Origin: Cordilura impudica
Lineage: Eukaryota; Arthropoda; Insecta; Diptera; Scathophagidae
Length of the DNA stretch: 64,000 nt
Direction: 5' to 3'
NCBI GenBank assembly: GCA_963682025.1
Contig: OY821521.1
Coordinates: 191,208,575 to 191,272,574 of the forward strand
Below are positions 32,294 to 43,470 of this stretch, piece after piece (the stretch's first letter is position 1; the number at the start of each line of letters is the position of its first letter). The translations under genes and the position numbers were made by a program. Below the pieces are notes generated by a model. That model was not told the origin of the DNA. It saw only the letters and a program-made list of their open reading frames with translations, and did not search any database.

Positions 32294-33540
32294 CAACTAG
32301 CAAATATTCTATACACAAAACTTTAAACAAATTGAATGTTTTGTTAAAACTAAAAACAAAATAAAACTTAAACAAAAGCATAAGAAAATAAAAACAAAAT
32401 TAAAACTGACAACTTAATTTTGCAACAAAAATATAAAAAAAAAAAATTAAATAAATGAGACAAAAAATACGACGGAAATTAATGCAAAAAAAAAACTTAA
32501 ATGATTAATATATACAAAAAAAAATGGCAGCAAAAAATAGATAAAAGTAAAAGGTCAACTAGAATTTCTTTGTTTGAAATTGAAAGGGAGTTGAATATAA
32601 TTTATGCAACGGAAATAACAATTGTTAACAATTTAGAACTAAGCAGATAAACAGACACTCACACGCACACACTACACACACTCATAAAGCAGCTCAATAC
32701 TAAGGCAAAATAAATAAATAAATAAAAAAGAAAAGACAACGTAAGGTTTATTGTTAGACTAAAGGACTAAAGCAAACAGACAGGAAGTACAAGGAATAAG
32801 AGATATATTTTATGTTACAGAATATATTTACAATGCCAATACCAATACCAATACACACACGTAAACACACTCAAACACCTAAGTATATACCAGATGTACG
32901 TATATGTTTAAAGGTTCTGCTGTGTTTTGGGCGTGTAAGGTGTGAAAGTTTAGAAGCAAAAGAAGACACACATGCACTACTACCAACATACACAGCTGCA
33001 TTGACAGACAGTAAAGAGTTTTATTTTATTTTTTATTTTTTGTTTTTATCGTTTACATCCTGTTAAACATATGATAAACTTCTCTTGATACAACATTTAA
33101 ATACAAAATACTATACAATTGCAGAGAAGTAAGGAGGTTTTCGGTAAAGGGGGAGAAAAATAACAAGGGTTTGTCCATTAAAGCCGTGTTAATCTTGAAA
33201 TTCCTAATTTTATATAAAAACTTTTGTTCGAATAAAAACTTTCAGGAACATAAAATTTTGGGTTTTTGAAGCTGTGAATTTGAATCTGAATTTCGTCATC
33301 ACTTCAGGCTTTTTGCTATATTTGGGAATGTCGTGAAGTTCACGAATATATTATTGACTCAAAACTTGTTTAGATATTTAAAATTACTATTTCATCCACC
33401 CCCTCCCTTAAGAAACTTCTTGAAACTTCCGTTGAAATTATTTGGAAAGAAAAATTATTGCCTACGACCACAGTTCAGAAGCGCGCTGACAACGAATCTG
33501 AACTCAGAATTTCTCCTACACATCCACGTTATTGTCTCAT
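32294..33540. other. A-rich noncoding sequence, possible UTR or intron
   Basis: Frequent short CACACA words, A runs and AAATAAATAAATAAA occur. An 84-codon frame at 32812-33066 has low-complexity content only. No gene could be supported. Confidence 0.35.
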
Positions 33541-34049
33541 ATTTTTCTAAATTATACTTGTTATAAAGCTTTATACTAAGAAAATAGTCATAAGATAAGA
33601 CTTAGATCAATCAGTTTTTGGATCTCATAAACAAGATACTGTCATATATTAAGGCTGCAGTCTTTAACTTATACTGCTCTCTTATAATAACATTGCAGTG
33701 TCATGCACAGACTAACGCTTACACTCAATTATACATAGTCTTATTTGCATGTGCTTTATGGACCTTTCTCAGTCCCAAACTAAGGAAATTATCTCATACT
33801 CATCTAATGGGAATGCTACATTAAACTGGGGCTTCTGTTATATACTTCTTAATATTTTCTTATTTTATTTAGTCTATAGTTTTACGCTGAGACTAAATTC
33901 TTATTCTCAAATTATATTCCTATGCACATTATTTTCTCATTTACTGAGAATTTCATCAGAATTCTATCTTATAATCTGACTACTGTCTTTAATCATACTA
34001 AAGTCAAAATTTACTTTTAAACTCAAACTAGAGTCTTAACTATAATATT

Positions 34050-34307
34050 TTAGCCATTTTGCAGATTTACAGATTTTTAAATTTTTTCCTTTATTTTGAG
34101 TAAATTGCATTTAAAGTTGCTACTAACACATGCATAAAATTATACAATGCTATGTGTGTGTATATTAAATTTATTAATGTGTTTGTTAATGAGTTTGTTA
34201 TCTTCATTAACAATAATAATTAACCATAAAAGTTTTGGTTTGTGAATTGGCTAAGTTAAAATATAAAGCTGCCTAGAAATTGCATTCGAGCGCTCGAATC
34301 TGCTAGT
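34050..34307 (+). mobile_element. Helitron, 5'-truncated, in the minisatellite
   Basis: It enters at CATTTTGCAGATTTACAGA, keeps GTTGCTACTAACACATGCAT and CAATGCTATGTGTGTG, and ends with the hairpin ATTCGAGCGCTCGAAT, then CTG, CTAG|T at 34307. This is the variant-1 family with a shortened hairpin-to-end spacing. Confidence 0.75.
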
Positions 34308-34400
34308 ATTCGTATTTGAGTTTTATATTCAGACTTTATACTTATACTCAGATGAAGTTATTGTACTTAGATTTTAGTCTTCTATTCAGGCATTAGCCTG

Positions 34401-34432
34401 CTGATGAAATTTCGGTCTTATAACCGGAACAC
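34401..34432 (+). ncRNA. CTGATGA-hairpin-GAAC motif, degenerate hammerhead-like
   Basis: CTGATGA is followed by AATTT and the hairpin CGGT-CTTATA-ACCG, then GAACAC. The arrangement resembles the hammerhead-like motifs elsewhere in the window, but the GAAA box is lost. It lies within the minisatellite. Confidence 0.25.
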
Positions 34433-34989
34433 AGTTTTATTATTTCTTCTTCTTCATTCTTATACTTAAATAATAGTTTTATACTCAAGCTAGAAATTCA
34501 TAAAAAGAATTCAATGTTTTACTCAGACTGGATATGTTCAGACTACCATCATAGATCCAGACAACAGTCTAATACTCAGACTAAAGTTTTCTACTAAAAC
34601 TACCGACTTATACAAAGCTTACAGTCCTAAATCCAAAATACGTTCGTAGTACTCAGCTTCAGTATTTACTCGGTTTAGTCTTATATTCACACAATACTCT
34701 TGTACTCGGACTAAATACTCCTATTCAGAACACATTCGCATGCTCAAATTACAGTCTAATACTCAGATTACACTCTTATTCTGAGTGTTATATCCAAACT
34801 TAAGACTATCGTTTTATACCAAGACTATTATCGTATACTCAGTCTTATACTCAGACTATCCTTTTTGATGTGTAAACATCTATACGCGCAGGGGGGTAAA
34901 TTTCAAAAACAGCGTAACATGTAAGAGTAACATGTGAGTCGTAAGACAAAATGTGATTGTATTGGTGAAAAAATTATGATATTATGATA

Positions 34990-37660
34990 ACCTGTTTGAA
35001 AATTAAAAATGAAAAGTTAAAAATGAAAAATGAAAAATTAAAAATGCAAAATGAAAAATAAAAAATTAAAAATTAAAAATTAAAAATTAAAAATTAAAAA
35101 TTAAAAATTAAAAATTAAAAATTAAAAATTAAAAATTAAAAATTAAAAATTAAAAATTAAAAATTAAAAATTAAAAATTAAAAATTAAAAATTAAAAATT
35201 AAAAATTAAAAATTAAAAATTAAAAATTAAAAATTAAAAATTAAAAATTAAAAATTAAAAATTAAAAATTAAAAATTAAAAATTAAAAATTAAAAATTAA
35301 AAATTAAAAATTAAAAATTAAAAATTAAAAATTAAAAATTAAAAATTAAACATTAAAAATTAAAAATTAAAAATTAAAAATTAAAAATTAAAAATTAAAA
35401 ATTAAAAATTAAAAATTAAAAATTAAAAATTAAAAATTAAAAATTAAAAATTAAAAATTAAAAATTAAAAATTAAAAATTAAAAATTAAAAATTAAAAAT
35501 TAAAAATTAAAAATTAAAAATTAAAAATTAAAAATTAAAAATTAAAAATTAAAAATTAAAAATTAAAAATTAAAAATTAAAAATTAAAAATTAAAAATTA
35601 AAAATTAAAAATAAAAAATGAAAAATGAAAAATAAAAAATGAAAAATGAAACGTGAAAAATAAAAAAATTAAAAATGAAAAATAAAAAATTAAAAATTAA
35701 AAATTAAAAATTAAAAATTAAAAATTAAAAATTAAAAATTAAAAATTAAAAATTAAAAATTAAAAATTAAAAATTAAAAATTAAAAATTAAAAATTAAAA
35801 ATTAAAAATTAAAAATTAAAATTAAAAATTAAAAATTAAAAATTAAAAATAAAAAATGAAAAATTAAAAATGAAAAATGAATCGTGAAAAATAAAAAATA
35901 AAAAATGAAAAACGAAAAACGAAAATTAAAATGAATAATGAAAAATGAAAAATAAAAAATGAAAAATAAAAAAATTAAAAATGAAAAATAAAAAATTAAA
36001 AATTAAAAATTAAAAATTAAAAATTAAAAATTAAAAATTAAAAATTAAAAATTAAAAATTAAAAATTAAAAATTAAAAATTAAAAATTAAAAATTAAAAA
36101 TTAAAAATTAAAAATTAAAAATTAAAAATTAAAAATTAAAAATTAAAAATTAAAAATTAAAAATTCAAAATTCAAAATTAAAAATTAAAAATTAAAAATT
36201 AAAAATTAAAAATTAAAAATTAAAAATTAAAAATTAAAAATTAAAAATTAAAAATTAAAAATTAAAAATTAAAAATTAAAAATTAAAAATTAAAAATTAA
36301 AAATTAAAAATTAAAAATTAAAAATTAAAAATTAAAAATTAAAAATTAAAAATTAAAAATTAAAAATTAAAAATTAAAAATTAAAATTTAAAAATTAAAA
36401 ATAAATTAAAAGTGGAAAATAAAACATTAAAAATAAAAATAAAAAATTAAAAAAAAAATAAAAAATTAAAACTAAAAACTTAAAAATAAAAAATTAAAAA
36501 TAAAAATTTAAAAATAAAAAATGAAATATAAAAAATAAGAAATGAAAAATGAAAAACTAAAATTAAAAAATTAAAAATAAAAAATAAAAAATTAAATATA
36601 AAAAAATTAAAAATAAACAAGTAAGAAAATTATATTCGGTCTAGAACGACTATACGATACCCTATACCATGCGTTTAGAAACCCTATCTCTTAGGCCCAA
36701 CTAACTGGACATTGAAAATAAGCAAAAAACCAAATTTGAGTGGGATTTTTATTAATTTTTTGGCTGCAGATATGAAAAAGTTCATATCGGATGCTATATC
36801 TATAAAGGGAATAGGTCCAAAAATGGACCGATCCTGATCATGTTTGGTAAAGTCTCCTGTATTTTGCAAAAATATATACAAACAAAATTTGAGAAGAATC
36901 AGTGCAATATTTTTGTTTTTTAATAGATTTAAGTGAAGATCGGGAAGCAGCTCTATATGGGGTCAAAGGGATCATTTTTGGACTACTCATTAGTGGATGT
37001 AATGAACGGATACAAACCCAATTTGAGTAAGATCTATATGACAATTTGGATCTTATGGCAATTTATGTCGATTTCATATGGGTAATTTGTATGGGGGCTA
37101 GGTATGAACATGGACCGATTCTCACCAATTTCAATAGCGTTCATCCCATGGCCGATAAAATCTTATATACCAAATTTCATCAAAATATTTCATATTTGCG
37201 ACCTGCAGTTTGATTACAAGCTTTACATGGACACACAGACGGACGGACGGACGGACGGACGGACATTGTTAAATCAACTCAGAAAGTGATTCTGATTCGA
37301 TCGGTATAATTAAAGATGGGTCTAGGTCAAATATTTTTGGTTGTTACAAACAGCAGCACAAAGTCATTATACCCAAACCACATAGTGGTATAGGGTATAA
37401 AAATGAAAAATGAAAAAAGAAAAATAAAAATTGGAAAATGATAAATGAAAAATGAAAAAAAATTAAAAATTAAAAATAAAAAAATTAAAATGAAAAAAAA
37501 AAATTAAAAATTAAAATTAAAAAATTAAAAATTGAAAATAAGAAATGAAAAATAAAAAATGAAAAATTAAAAAAAAAATTAAAACTGAAAAACGAAAAAT
37601 GAAAAACGAAAAATTAAAAAAAAAAAATAAAAAACGAAATATTAAAAATTAACCGGTTAA
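34990..37660 (+). repeat. (TTAAAAA)n / (TGAAAAA)n heptanucleotide array
   Basis: Heptamers TTAAAAA dominate, with nearly perfect runs at about 35040-35606, 35685-35850 and 35995-36390. Stretches of TGAAAAA, TAAAAAA and GAAAAAC variants occur between and after them. A family-1 dispersed repeat (36618-37401) interrupts it. There is no coding content. Confidence 0.95.
36618..37401 (+). repeat. Family-1 dispersed repeat, full length, inside the heptamer array
   Basis: ACAAGTAAGAAAATTATATT at the left, (GGAC)n at about 37241-37264, CACATAGTGGTATAGGGTAT at the right. Heptamer-like sequence resumes directly after its TATAAAAATGAAAAATGAAA 3' end. It is nearly identical in sequence to 55334-56130. 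Confidence 0.9.
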
Positions 37661-40109
37661 AATAATAAATAATAATACATATTTTTATATTAACAAAGCC
37701 CCTGCAGTTGATTGCTATAAGTGATACGCTTTCTGTTTGATTTTAAAAAAGTTCTATAAAAAAATCTTTAATTACTAGATGTTAACACATCTCCCCTGCG
37801 ATCGGACTTACACGATTTTTTTTACTCAGAGTCTTAGACTCAGCCTATTATCTTATGCTCGTACTTCAGTTATATACTGAGACTTAAATCCTATACTCAG
37901 ACTATAGTCTTATACTCATACTGCAGTTTTATACGCAGAATATAATCTTATAATCCGACTAAACTTTTGTACTCAGACTACAGGCGTATATTAAGAATAT
38001 AGTCTTATACTCAGACTCCAGTCTTGTTCTCAAAATATGATACTCTTATACTCAGAATACCGTCTTATAGTCAGAATAAACGGTATTATACTGTCTTAAA
38101 TTATACCGTTTAACACTCATACTTAAGTCTTATACTCAGACTATCTTTTTGTACTCAGAGTATTGTCTTATACTCATACTTCAGTCTTATACTGAGACTT
38201 AAATCCTATACTCAGACCATAGTCTTATACTAGGACTATCATCTCATATCCAAACTACGGCCGCATACTCAGACTAGATTCTTACAAGACTACTACCGTC
38301 TTATACTCAGATTTAAGTAATGTAATGTAATCTTACTACTCAACTTCAATCTAATGCTTAGACTACCGTTTTTTACTCAGATTATACTCTTGTATTTGGA
38401 CTAAAGACTTATACTAAGAACACAGTCATATATTCAAACTTTACGTTTCGGCTTCAGTTTTATACTCAGAATACAATGCAATACTCTCCCTACAGAACTA
38501 TACTCTGACTACACTGTTGTACTCAATCTTTAGTATAAAAACTTCATACTAATACTTCAGTTCATAATCAGCCTATCGTCTTATACTCATACTTTAATCT
38601 TATACTAAGACTTAAATCGAATTCTCAGCCCATAGTCTTATACTCAGCATACAATCATATACATATTCTTCCGTTTTATGCGCAGACTATCTTTATGTTT
38701 TCAGGATATTGTCTTATACTCATACTTCAGTCTTATACCGAGACTTAAATCGAATACTCAGCCCACAGTCTTATGCTCACCTTACATCTTTATAATCATA
38801 ATACATTCGCATAATACAGTTTTATTCTTGAACTAAATTCTTGTACTAATAATTCGGTCTTATACTCAGACTACAGTTTCATACTCAGTACAATGTTTTA
38901 TACTCAGACTACATTTTTATACTCAAACTACAGTCTTCTACTCAGCATAAAATCTTATACACAGAATATACTCAGAATACTTTCATATAAGAAAACGGTC
39001 ATAAAATAATCTGCATACTATCTCAGACTATCGCTTTATTTTCAGACTACCGTCCTTTAATCAATCTTCAGTCTTCTAATCAATCTCCAGTCTTATACTC
39101 AGACTGAAGTCTTACACTCAGCCTTCAGTCTTTAAATAGTTTCCAGTCTTATACCCAGACTTCAGTTTTGTACTCAGTCTTCAGTCTTATATTCAGACTT
39201 CAGTCTATTACTCAGTCCTTAGTCTTATACTCAGACTGCAGTCCTATAGTCAGACTACCGTGTTCTACCCAGACTTCAGTCTTTTATTCAGTCTCCAGTC
39301 CTTTACCCAGTCCTTAGTCTTATATTCAGTCTACAGTCTTAGTCTTATATTCAGTATACTCGGACTATCGTCTTACACTCAGTCTTCAGTCCTATATTCT
39401 GCATACAATCTTATACTTCGGCTACAGTGTTATAATCAGACTACCGTTTTCTACTCAGACTTCAGTCTTAGACTTCAGTCTTCTACACAGTTTTCAGTCT
39501 TATACTCTTCTAATCAGACTATCGTCTTCTACTCAGATTTCAGTTTTATACTCGGACTATATTCAGACATAAATCTTAGACTTAGTCTTTCGTCTTATAC
39601 TCAGACTACAGTCTTATAATCAGACTATCGTCTTATACTCAGACTTCAGTTTTTTACTAAGTCTTCAGTTTTATATTCATACTGAACGTTGTTATACATA
39701 GTCCTATATTCAGACATAATTCTTACACTTAGACTTTCGTCTTATTTTCAAATTACAGTCTTATATTTAAGCAACAGCCTTATAATCACACTATCGTCAT
39801 CTACTCAGACTTCAGTCTTTTTCTCAGTCTACAGTGTACTCAGACTACAGTCTTCTAATCGTCTTCTACTCAGACTTCAGATTTATACTCAGACTAAACG
39901 CTATTACATATAGTCTTATATTCAGAGTCTTTTACTCAGTCTTCAGTCTTATACTTAGAACATAAACTTATACTTAGAATATCGTCTCTTACTCAGTCTT
40001 CAGTCTTATAATCAGACTATGGTTTTCTACTCAGTCTTCAGTCTTATAATCAGACTACCGGCTTCTACTCAGACTTTAGTTTTATACACGAACTAAACAT
40101 TGTCTTATA

Positions 40110-41354
40110 AAGGATTTTTCAACAGGGACGCTACAAAAGTAGAAGACAAGGACAGCAAACGACGCCATATTTCTTGCCGCTCTTTTGACATTTCTCTTTA
40201 GTAAGGTTTTCCATTTCATGATGGAAAGATATACGAGCCAACAGCGAGTCGAAATTATTAAAATTTACTACCGAAATTCGGAGTCAGTGGCCTCAACGTT
40301 AAGAGCGCTACGTCCAATTTATGGTCGAAAAATTTGAATCCACAGGCACAGTACAAAATGTTCCCATGCCAGTGAGATAAAGAAGTTCCCGTAGTGTCGA
40401 GAATATTGCTGCCGCTGAGACTTCAGTTGAAGAAAACCCAAATGTGTCTCTCACACGTCCTTCTCAAGCGTTGGGCATCTCTGTGACATCGTTGTGGCGA
40501 ATTTTGCGAAAAGATCTTGGCCTACATCCTTACAAGATCAAATTGACGCAAGAACTGAAGCCGCTTGACCACCAGAAGCGTCGTATGTTCGTAAATTGGG
40601 CTGAGCAACAACTTGAAAATGATTCGGATTTTCATCGAAAAATCATCTTCAGCGATGAGGCTCATTTCTGGCTGAATGGCTTCGTCAATAAACAAAATAT
40701 GCGTTATTGGTCAGACAGAAATCCACACGTACTCCATGAGTCATCATTGCATCCCGAAAAAATTACGGTTTGGTGCGGTTTATGGGCCGGAGGCGTCATT
40801 GGGCCGTACTTCTTCCGTGATGATCAAGATCGGCACGTTACGGGAATCGCTATCGTTCAATGATAACCGAATATTTTTGGCCAAAATTGGATGATATGGA
40901 CTTGGAGGACATGTGGTTCCAACAGGACGGCGCCACAAGCCACACAGCGAATGTCACAATCAATTTATTGGAAACCAAGTTTGGAGAACGTGTTATCTCA
41001 CGAAATGGTCCAGTCGATTGGCCGCCTCGGTCGTGCGATTTGACGCCGTTGGACTATTTCCTGTGAGTCTAAGTCAAGTCTATGGTCTATGCCAACAAGC
41101 CAACGACGATTGATGAACTTCGTACGAATATCGAACGTGAAATTGCAGCAGTATCGGCCGATTTATGCTTGAAAACCGTCGAAAATTGTGTGCAGCGTCT
41201 GGACTTCTGCAAGCGTGCCCGTGGTGGCCATGCAAAAGAGATCGACTTCCATACATAATGGCATAATGGCAGGAATAAAGAATTTCATTGATATCCAAAA
41301 CTGTTTTTGTTTTATTTAAAAAAGCTTTTGTAGCGCTCTTATTGAAAAACCCTT
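40110..41354 (+). mobile_element. Tc1/mariner-superfamily transposon, DD41D type, TA target duplication
   Basis: TIRs read AAGGATTTTTCAACAGGGAC, GCTACAAAAG at the left and, reversed, AAGGGTTTTTCAATAAGAGC, GCTACAAAAG at the right, about 30 bp with four mismatches, flanked by TA on each side (40108-40109, 41355-41356). About 1245 bp in all, a normal length for the group. It lies inside the 19-bp minisatellite, and ACTCAGACT-type sequence resumes after it. Confidence 0.85.
40221..41260 (+). pseudogene. Degenerate mariner-like transposase (DD41D)
   Basis: The frame starts MERYTSQQRVEIIKIYYRNS (ATG at 40221) with a helix-turn-helix-type N-terminus. It breaks near 40333 where about 15 codons are deleted and the frame shifts into VEKFESTGTVQNVPM, with a stop near 40378. 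It then continues open (40444-40863) through 'LGISVTSLWRILRKDLGLHP' and 'IIFSDEAHFWLNG' (first catalytic Asp), and 'HPEKITVWCGLWAGGVIGPY'. A small deletion near 40838 shifts the frame into 'MITEYFWPKLDDMDLEDMWF' and 'QQDGATSHTA' (second Asp), 'VDWPPRSCDLTPLDYFL' (third Asp). I count 41 residues between the second Asp and the Asp of TPLDY, which is the DD41D signature. Another frameshift at 41065 precedes the recognisable C-terminus to about 41260. All three Asp survive, but at least four lesions abolish the product. Confidence 0.85.
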
Positions 41355-41400
41355 TATTAGCACAAAGTCTTATATCGAAAAATTCAGCTTTATACTCTTA

Positions 41401-41916
41401 TTTAATTGAAAGAAAAATCAAGCATGTGCCTCCGATACGTCTCTGCCTAAAAACACATTCTAAAGGTATGATTATGTCTCTAAAAAAAAATATTCTTTTA
41501 ACACTTCTATTGTTGTTGTAACACTTGTGTTTGTTGCTTTGGCACAAATAAGTATTAAAATTGGAAATTACAGCTACTGGTAGACATGTTGTTTTGAAAC
41601 AAGATAAATAGACGTCTATTAATTTCAAGTGACAGCACAACGAGCAAAAAGAAAATACAATTCAAATTCTATTTAACACAATTGAAAGAAGAATAAGAAA
41701 AGGAGATATTAAACCCAAGGTAGGGCTGTCTGCGAAACATTTGAATACATATTACATATTTTTTTTTTTTTTGCTTATCAAATATAGATTCCATATAACA
41801 ATAACAATTCCATACATCTACTCAAGTCAAGGCAATTGAAATTTTGTGAAAAATTTAACTCAATCAAAAGAATTAAAGAAAACAGAAAAGATAGCACACA
41901 AATCACCGCCAATTAC
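41401..41916 (-). other. Probable 3' UTR and flank of Nplp1
   Basis: This is noncoding DNA downstream (minus sense) of the Nplp1 stop codon at 41917. No clean polyadenylation signal close to the stop was picked out. Short ORFs here are unsupported. Confidence 0.4.
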
Positions 41917-42197
41917 TCATACAAATTGCCTGGCTCGTCCAGAACGACTAAAGCGGCTTCCACCTACACCGGAACCCACGGTACTGCGCAAAGCTCGATA
42001 TGAGGGTAAAAACCCAGATCTATATACAGCACCTATATGACGCTTCGAGGGGGCAGCATAATGTTCTTCCTCCTCCTCCTCCACATCAGCCAATAGATTG
42101 TCGATATCACTAACGTCATCGTCTAAATCGTCAGCATTGTCGTTTTGTGAAAAGTGTGCATTTTCTAAGCCGAATAATTCCGGATCCTTGGAGGTAT
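41917..42197 (-). CDS. Nplp1: Nplp1, last coding exon
   Basis: On the minus strand an AG acceptor (ACCAAAAG, ending at 42198) is followed by AT ACC TCC AAG..., which completes a Gly-to-Asp codon with the single G left by the previous exon. The product continues DTSKDPELFGLENAHFSQND, an acidic Asp/Glu-rich spacer, a dibasic site (PSKR) and a final peptide HIGAVYRSGFLPSYRALRS extending to GRARQFV and TGA at 41919-41917. The phase agreement and the new dibasic-delimited peptide make this exon secure even though no ATG-started ORF covers it. The terminal peptide follows the HIG-VYRSGFLPSYR pattern of NPLP1-type C-terminal peptides in insects. Confidence 0.9.
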
Positions 42198-42402
42198 CTT
42201 TTGGTTTTTGCCAATGTTATATGTAATATATATTATATATTTTTGAATAGATACCATAATAATAATTATACATACATTCATATATATATATTTTTATAAT
42301 TATTACTTATATTAGCATATATATATATACAAAATATATCTTATAAAAATATATACATATATTCCATAAAAATATATTTTATTATTTTTTAATAAAACTT
42401 AC
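42198..42402 (-). other. Nplp1: Nplp1 intron (205 bp)
   Basis: Donor GTAAGT at 42402-42397; acceptor AG at 42199-42198. It is rich in TATA dinucleotide runs. If retained, translation would end three codons after KRFLG (GKFY, stop), giving a precursor without the C-terminal peptide. Confidence 0.85.
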
Positions 42403-43072
42403 CTAAAAATCTCTTTTGGGCCCGGCCATAATCATTCCAGTCTAGATCAGCATAAGTGCCATAGTTCCAGTAATAAGCCCAAGGATCAACATAATTAAAT
42501 TCAGCTGGCAAATAGACATCATCTTCACCACGCTTCTGTTGAATGCCACCATGTACGGGCGAACCTTTTAAAGCTCCCAAATTACGCTTCTCAGCCGCAT
42601 TGTTGTACATGCGCGAATTGTAGCGAGCTACGGCCGCCATATTACGTTTGGGTTCATAACGATTGCCCAACCATCCCAAACGAGCCATGGTAGCCAAATT
42701 ACGTTTACCATTTTGTGGTAACTGGAAATCTCTGGCCAAAGTGCCGATATTACGTTTGCCATAACCCATTAGGTTGCCAGAACGGGCCAGGGCACCGACA
42801 TAACGTTTATCCTCCGTATGTTCATCATCATTATCTTCGGGTATTATTTCCGGATCGGGTGTCGGTAATTGACCGTTCTTGGCTAGAGTAGCCAGGCTAC
42901 GCTTTGCAGCCGCTGCATTATTGTGGTGTAGAAGGCCCTGAGCAGCTAAAGCGGCCACAGAACGCTTATCTTCATCTAAATAGTCCATGTCATTGTTGAG
43001 ACTCTGTTCCTCACCCATCTCTAGTTGACGTTCACGTAAAATATTTCTCAATTGATTGCGCAGCGAAGCAGC
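42403..43072 (-). CDS. Nplp1: Neuropeptide-like precursor 1 (Nplp1), main peptide-coding exon
   Basis: The exon is flanked by acceptor TTTCAG (ends 43073) and donor GTAAGT (42402), 670 nt, entering in phase 0 and leaving in phase 1. It encodes AASLRNQLRNILRERQLEMG and then a string of peptides cut at KR. These include SVAALAAQGLLHHNNAAAA, SLATLAKNGQLPT..., YVGALARSGNLMGY-GKR (amidated, the MTYamide counterpart), NIGTLARDFQLPQN-GKR (amidated, the IPNamide counterpart), NLATMARLGWLGNRYEP, NMAAVARYNSRMYNNAAE and NLGALKGSPVHGGIQQ. A long acidic-aromatic spacer (YWNYGTYADLDWNDYGRAQ) and KRFL follow. In Drosophila, NPLP1 peptides are released by prohormone convertases in peptidergic neurons, and one acts through the receptor guanylate cyclase Gyc76C; this is family knowledge. 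Relative to fly IPNamide, the ending PIPN is PQN here. Reading frame, dibasic sites and amidation glycines are intact, so the gene looks functional. Confidence 0.97.
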
Positions 43073-43470
43073 CTGAAAGGATAAGGTAAAAAAAGAAAAT
43101 GATATTTTTTTTTAAAATAAGAAGTGAAATTATGAGAAGTATACACAGAGTAGCTTTTTAAGGGTTGAGGTATGGAAAATTTGGCATCACAATCTTTAAA
43201 TTCTAAGAAAGTTTTCTAATGTGACTTGAAAAGAAAAAATTCATTTTAGTTCCAAAATTTTATTAAACTGTGAAAATTTTCCTTCATTTACACTGAGCGA
43301 CATTAATTGGATCCTAGCTATATCCTGGAAATATAGCCTAGCCCCAGGTTCAGCAGTTCTTTGGGCTTGTGTAAACTCAACAATAATATGCGAAGAATTT
43401 TACTTCGACTTTTGATGATAACGCATCACTTCGGGATACGCTGTTTCGCTGATTCACTGAATGCAGTCAT

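Larger units (their letters stand above)
34867..37822 (+). mobile_element. Subterminal-inverted-repeat element (Helentron/DINE-like?), copy B, with a 2.6-kb heptamer array inside
   Basis: The left block (GTGTAAACATCTATACGCGC, AGGGGGGTAAATTTC, AACAGCGTAA..., TGTATTGGTGAAAAAATTATG) covers 34867-34985. The right block (TATAAGTGATACGCTTTCTG, TTTGATTTTAAAA, TTAATTACTAGATGTTAACA, CATCTCCCCTGCGATCGG) covers 37705-37822. The two blocks are contiguous in the compact copy at 62142-62511. Between them lie the (TTAAAAA)n array and a family-1 repeat. The element sits in the 19-bp minisatellite on both sides. Confidence 0.75.
33540..41400 (+). repeat. ACTCAGACTACAGTCTTAT minisatellite (about 19 bp), interrupted by nested elements
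   Basis: Highly degenerate at 33540-34050, well developed at 34310-34866 and 37823-40109, with a last trace at 41358-41400 (AAAGTCTTATAT...TTTATACTCTTA). The unit is roughly CTTATACTCAGACTACAGT with frequent TTCAGTCTTCTACTCAGAC variants. ORFs within it (39260-39619, 39689-39913) are repeat artefacts. Interruptions are a Helitron, a subterminal-inverted-repeat element and a mariner. Removing them rejoins the array. Confidence 0.85.

Noticed and set aside
34990..37660. Telomeric or CRISPR-like array
   Set aside because: The units are AT-only heptamers without spacers, embedded in a mobile element. They do not match telomere repeats and have no CRISPR architecture.
39260..39913. ORFs of 119 and 74 codons
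   Set aside because: They lie entirely in the ACTCAGACTACAGTCTTAT minisatellite and consist of its translation.
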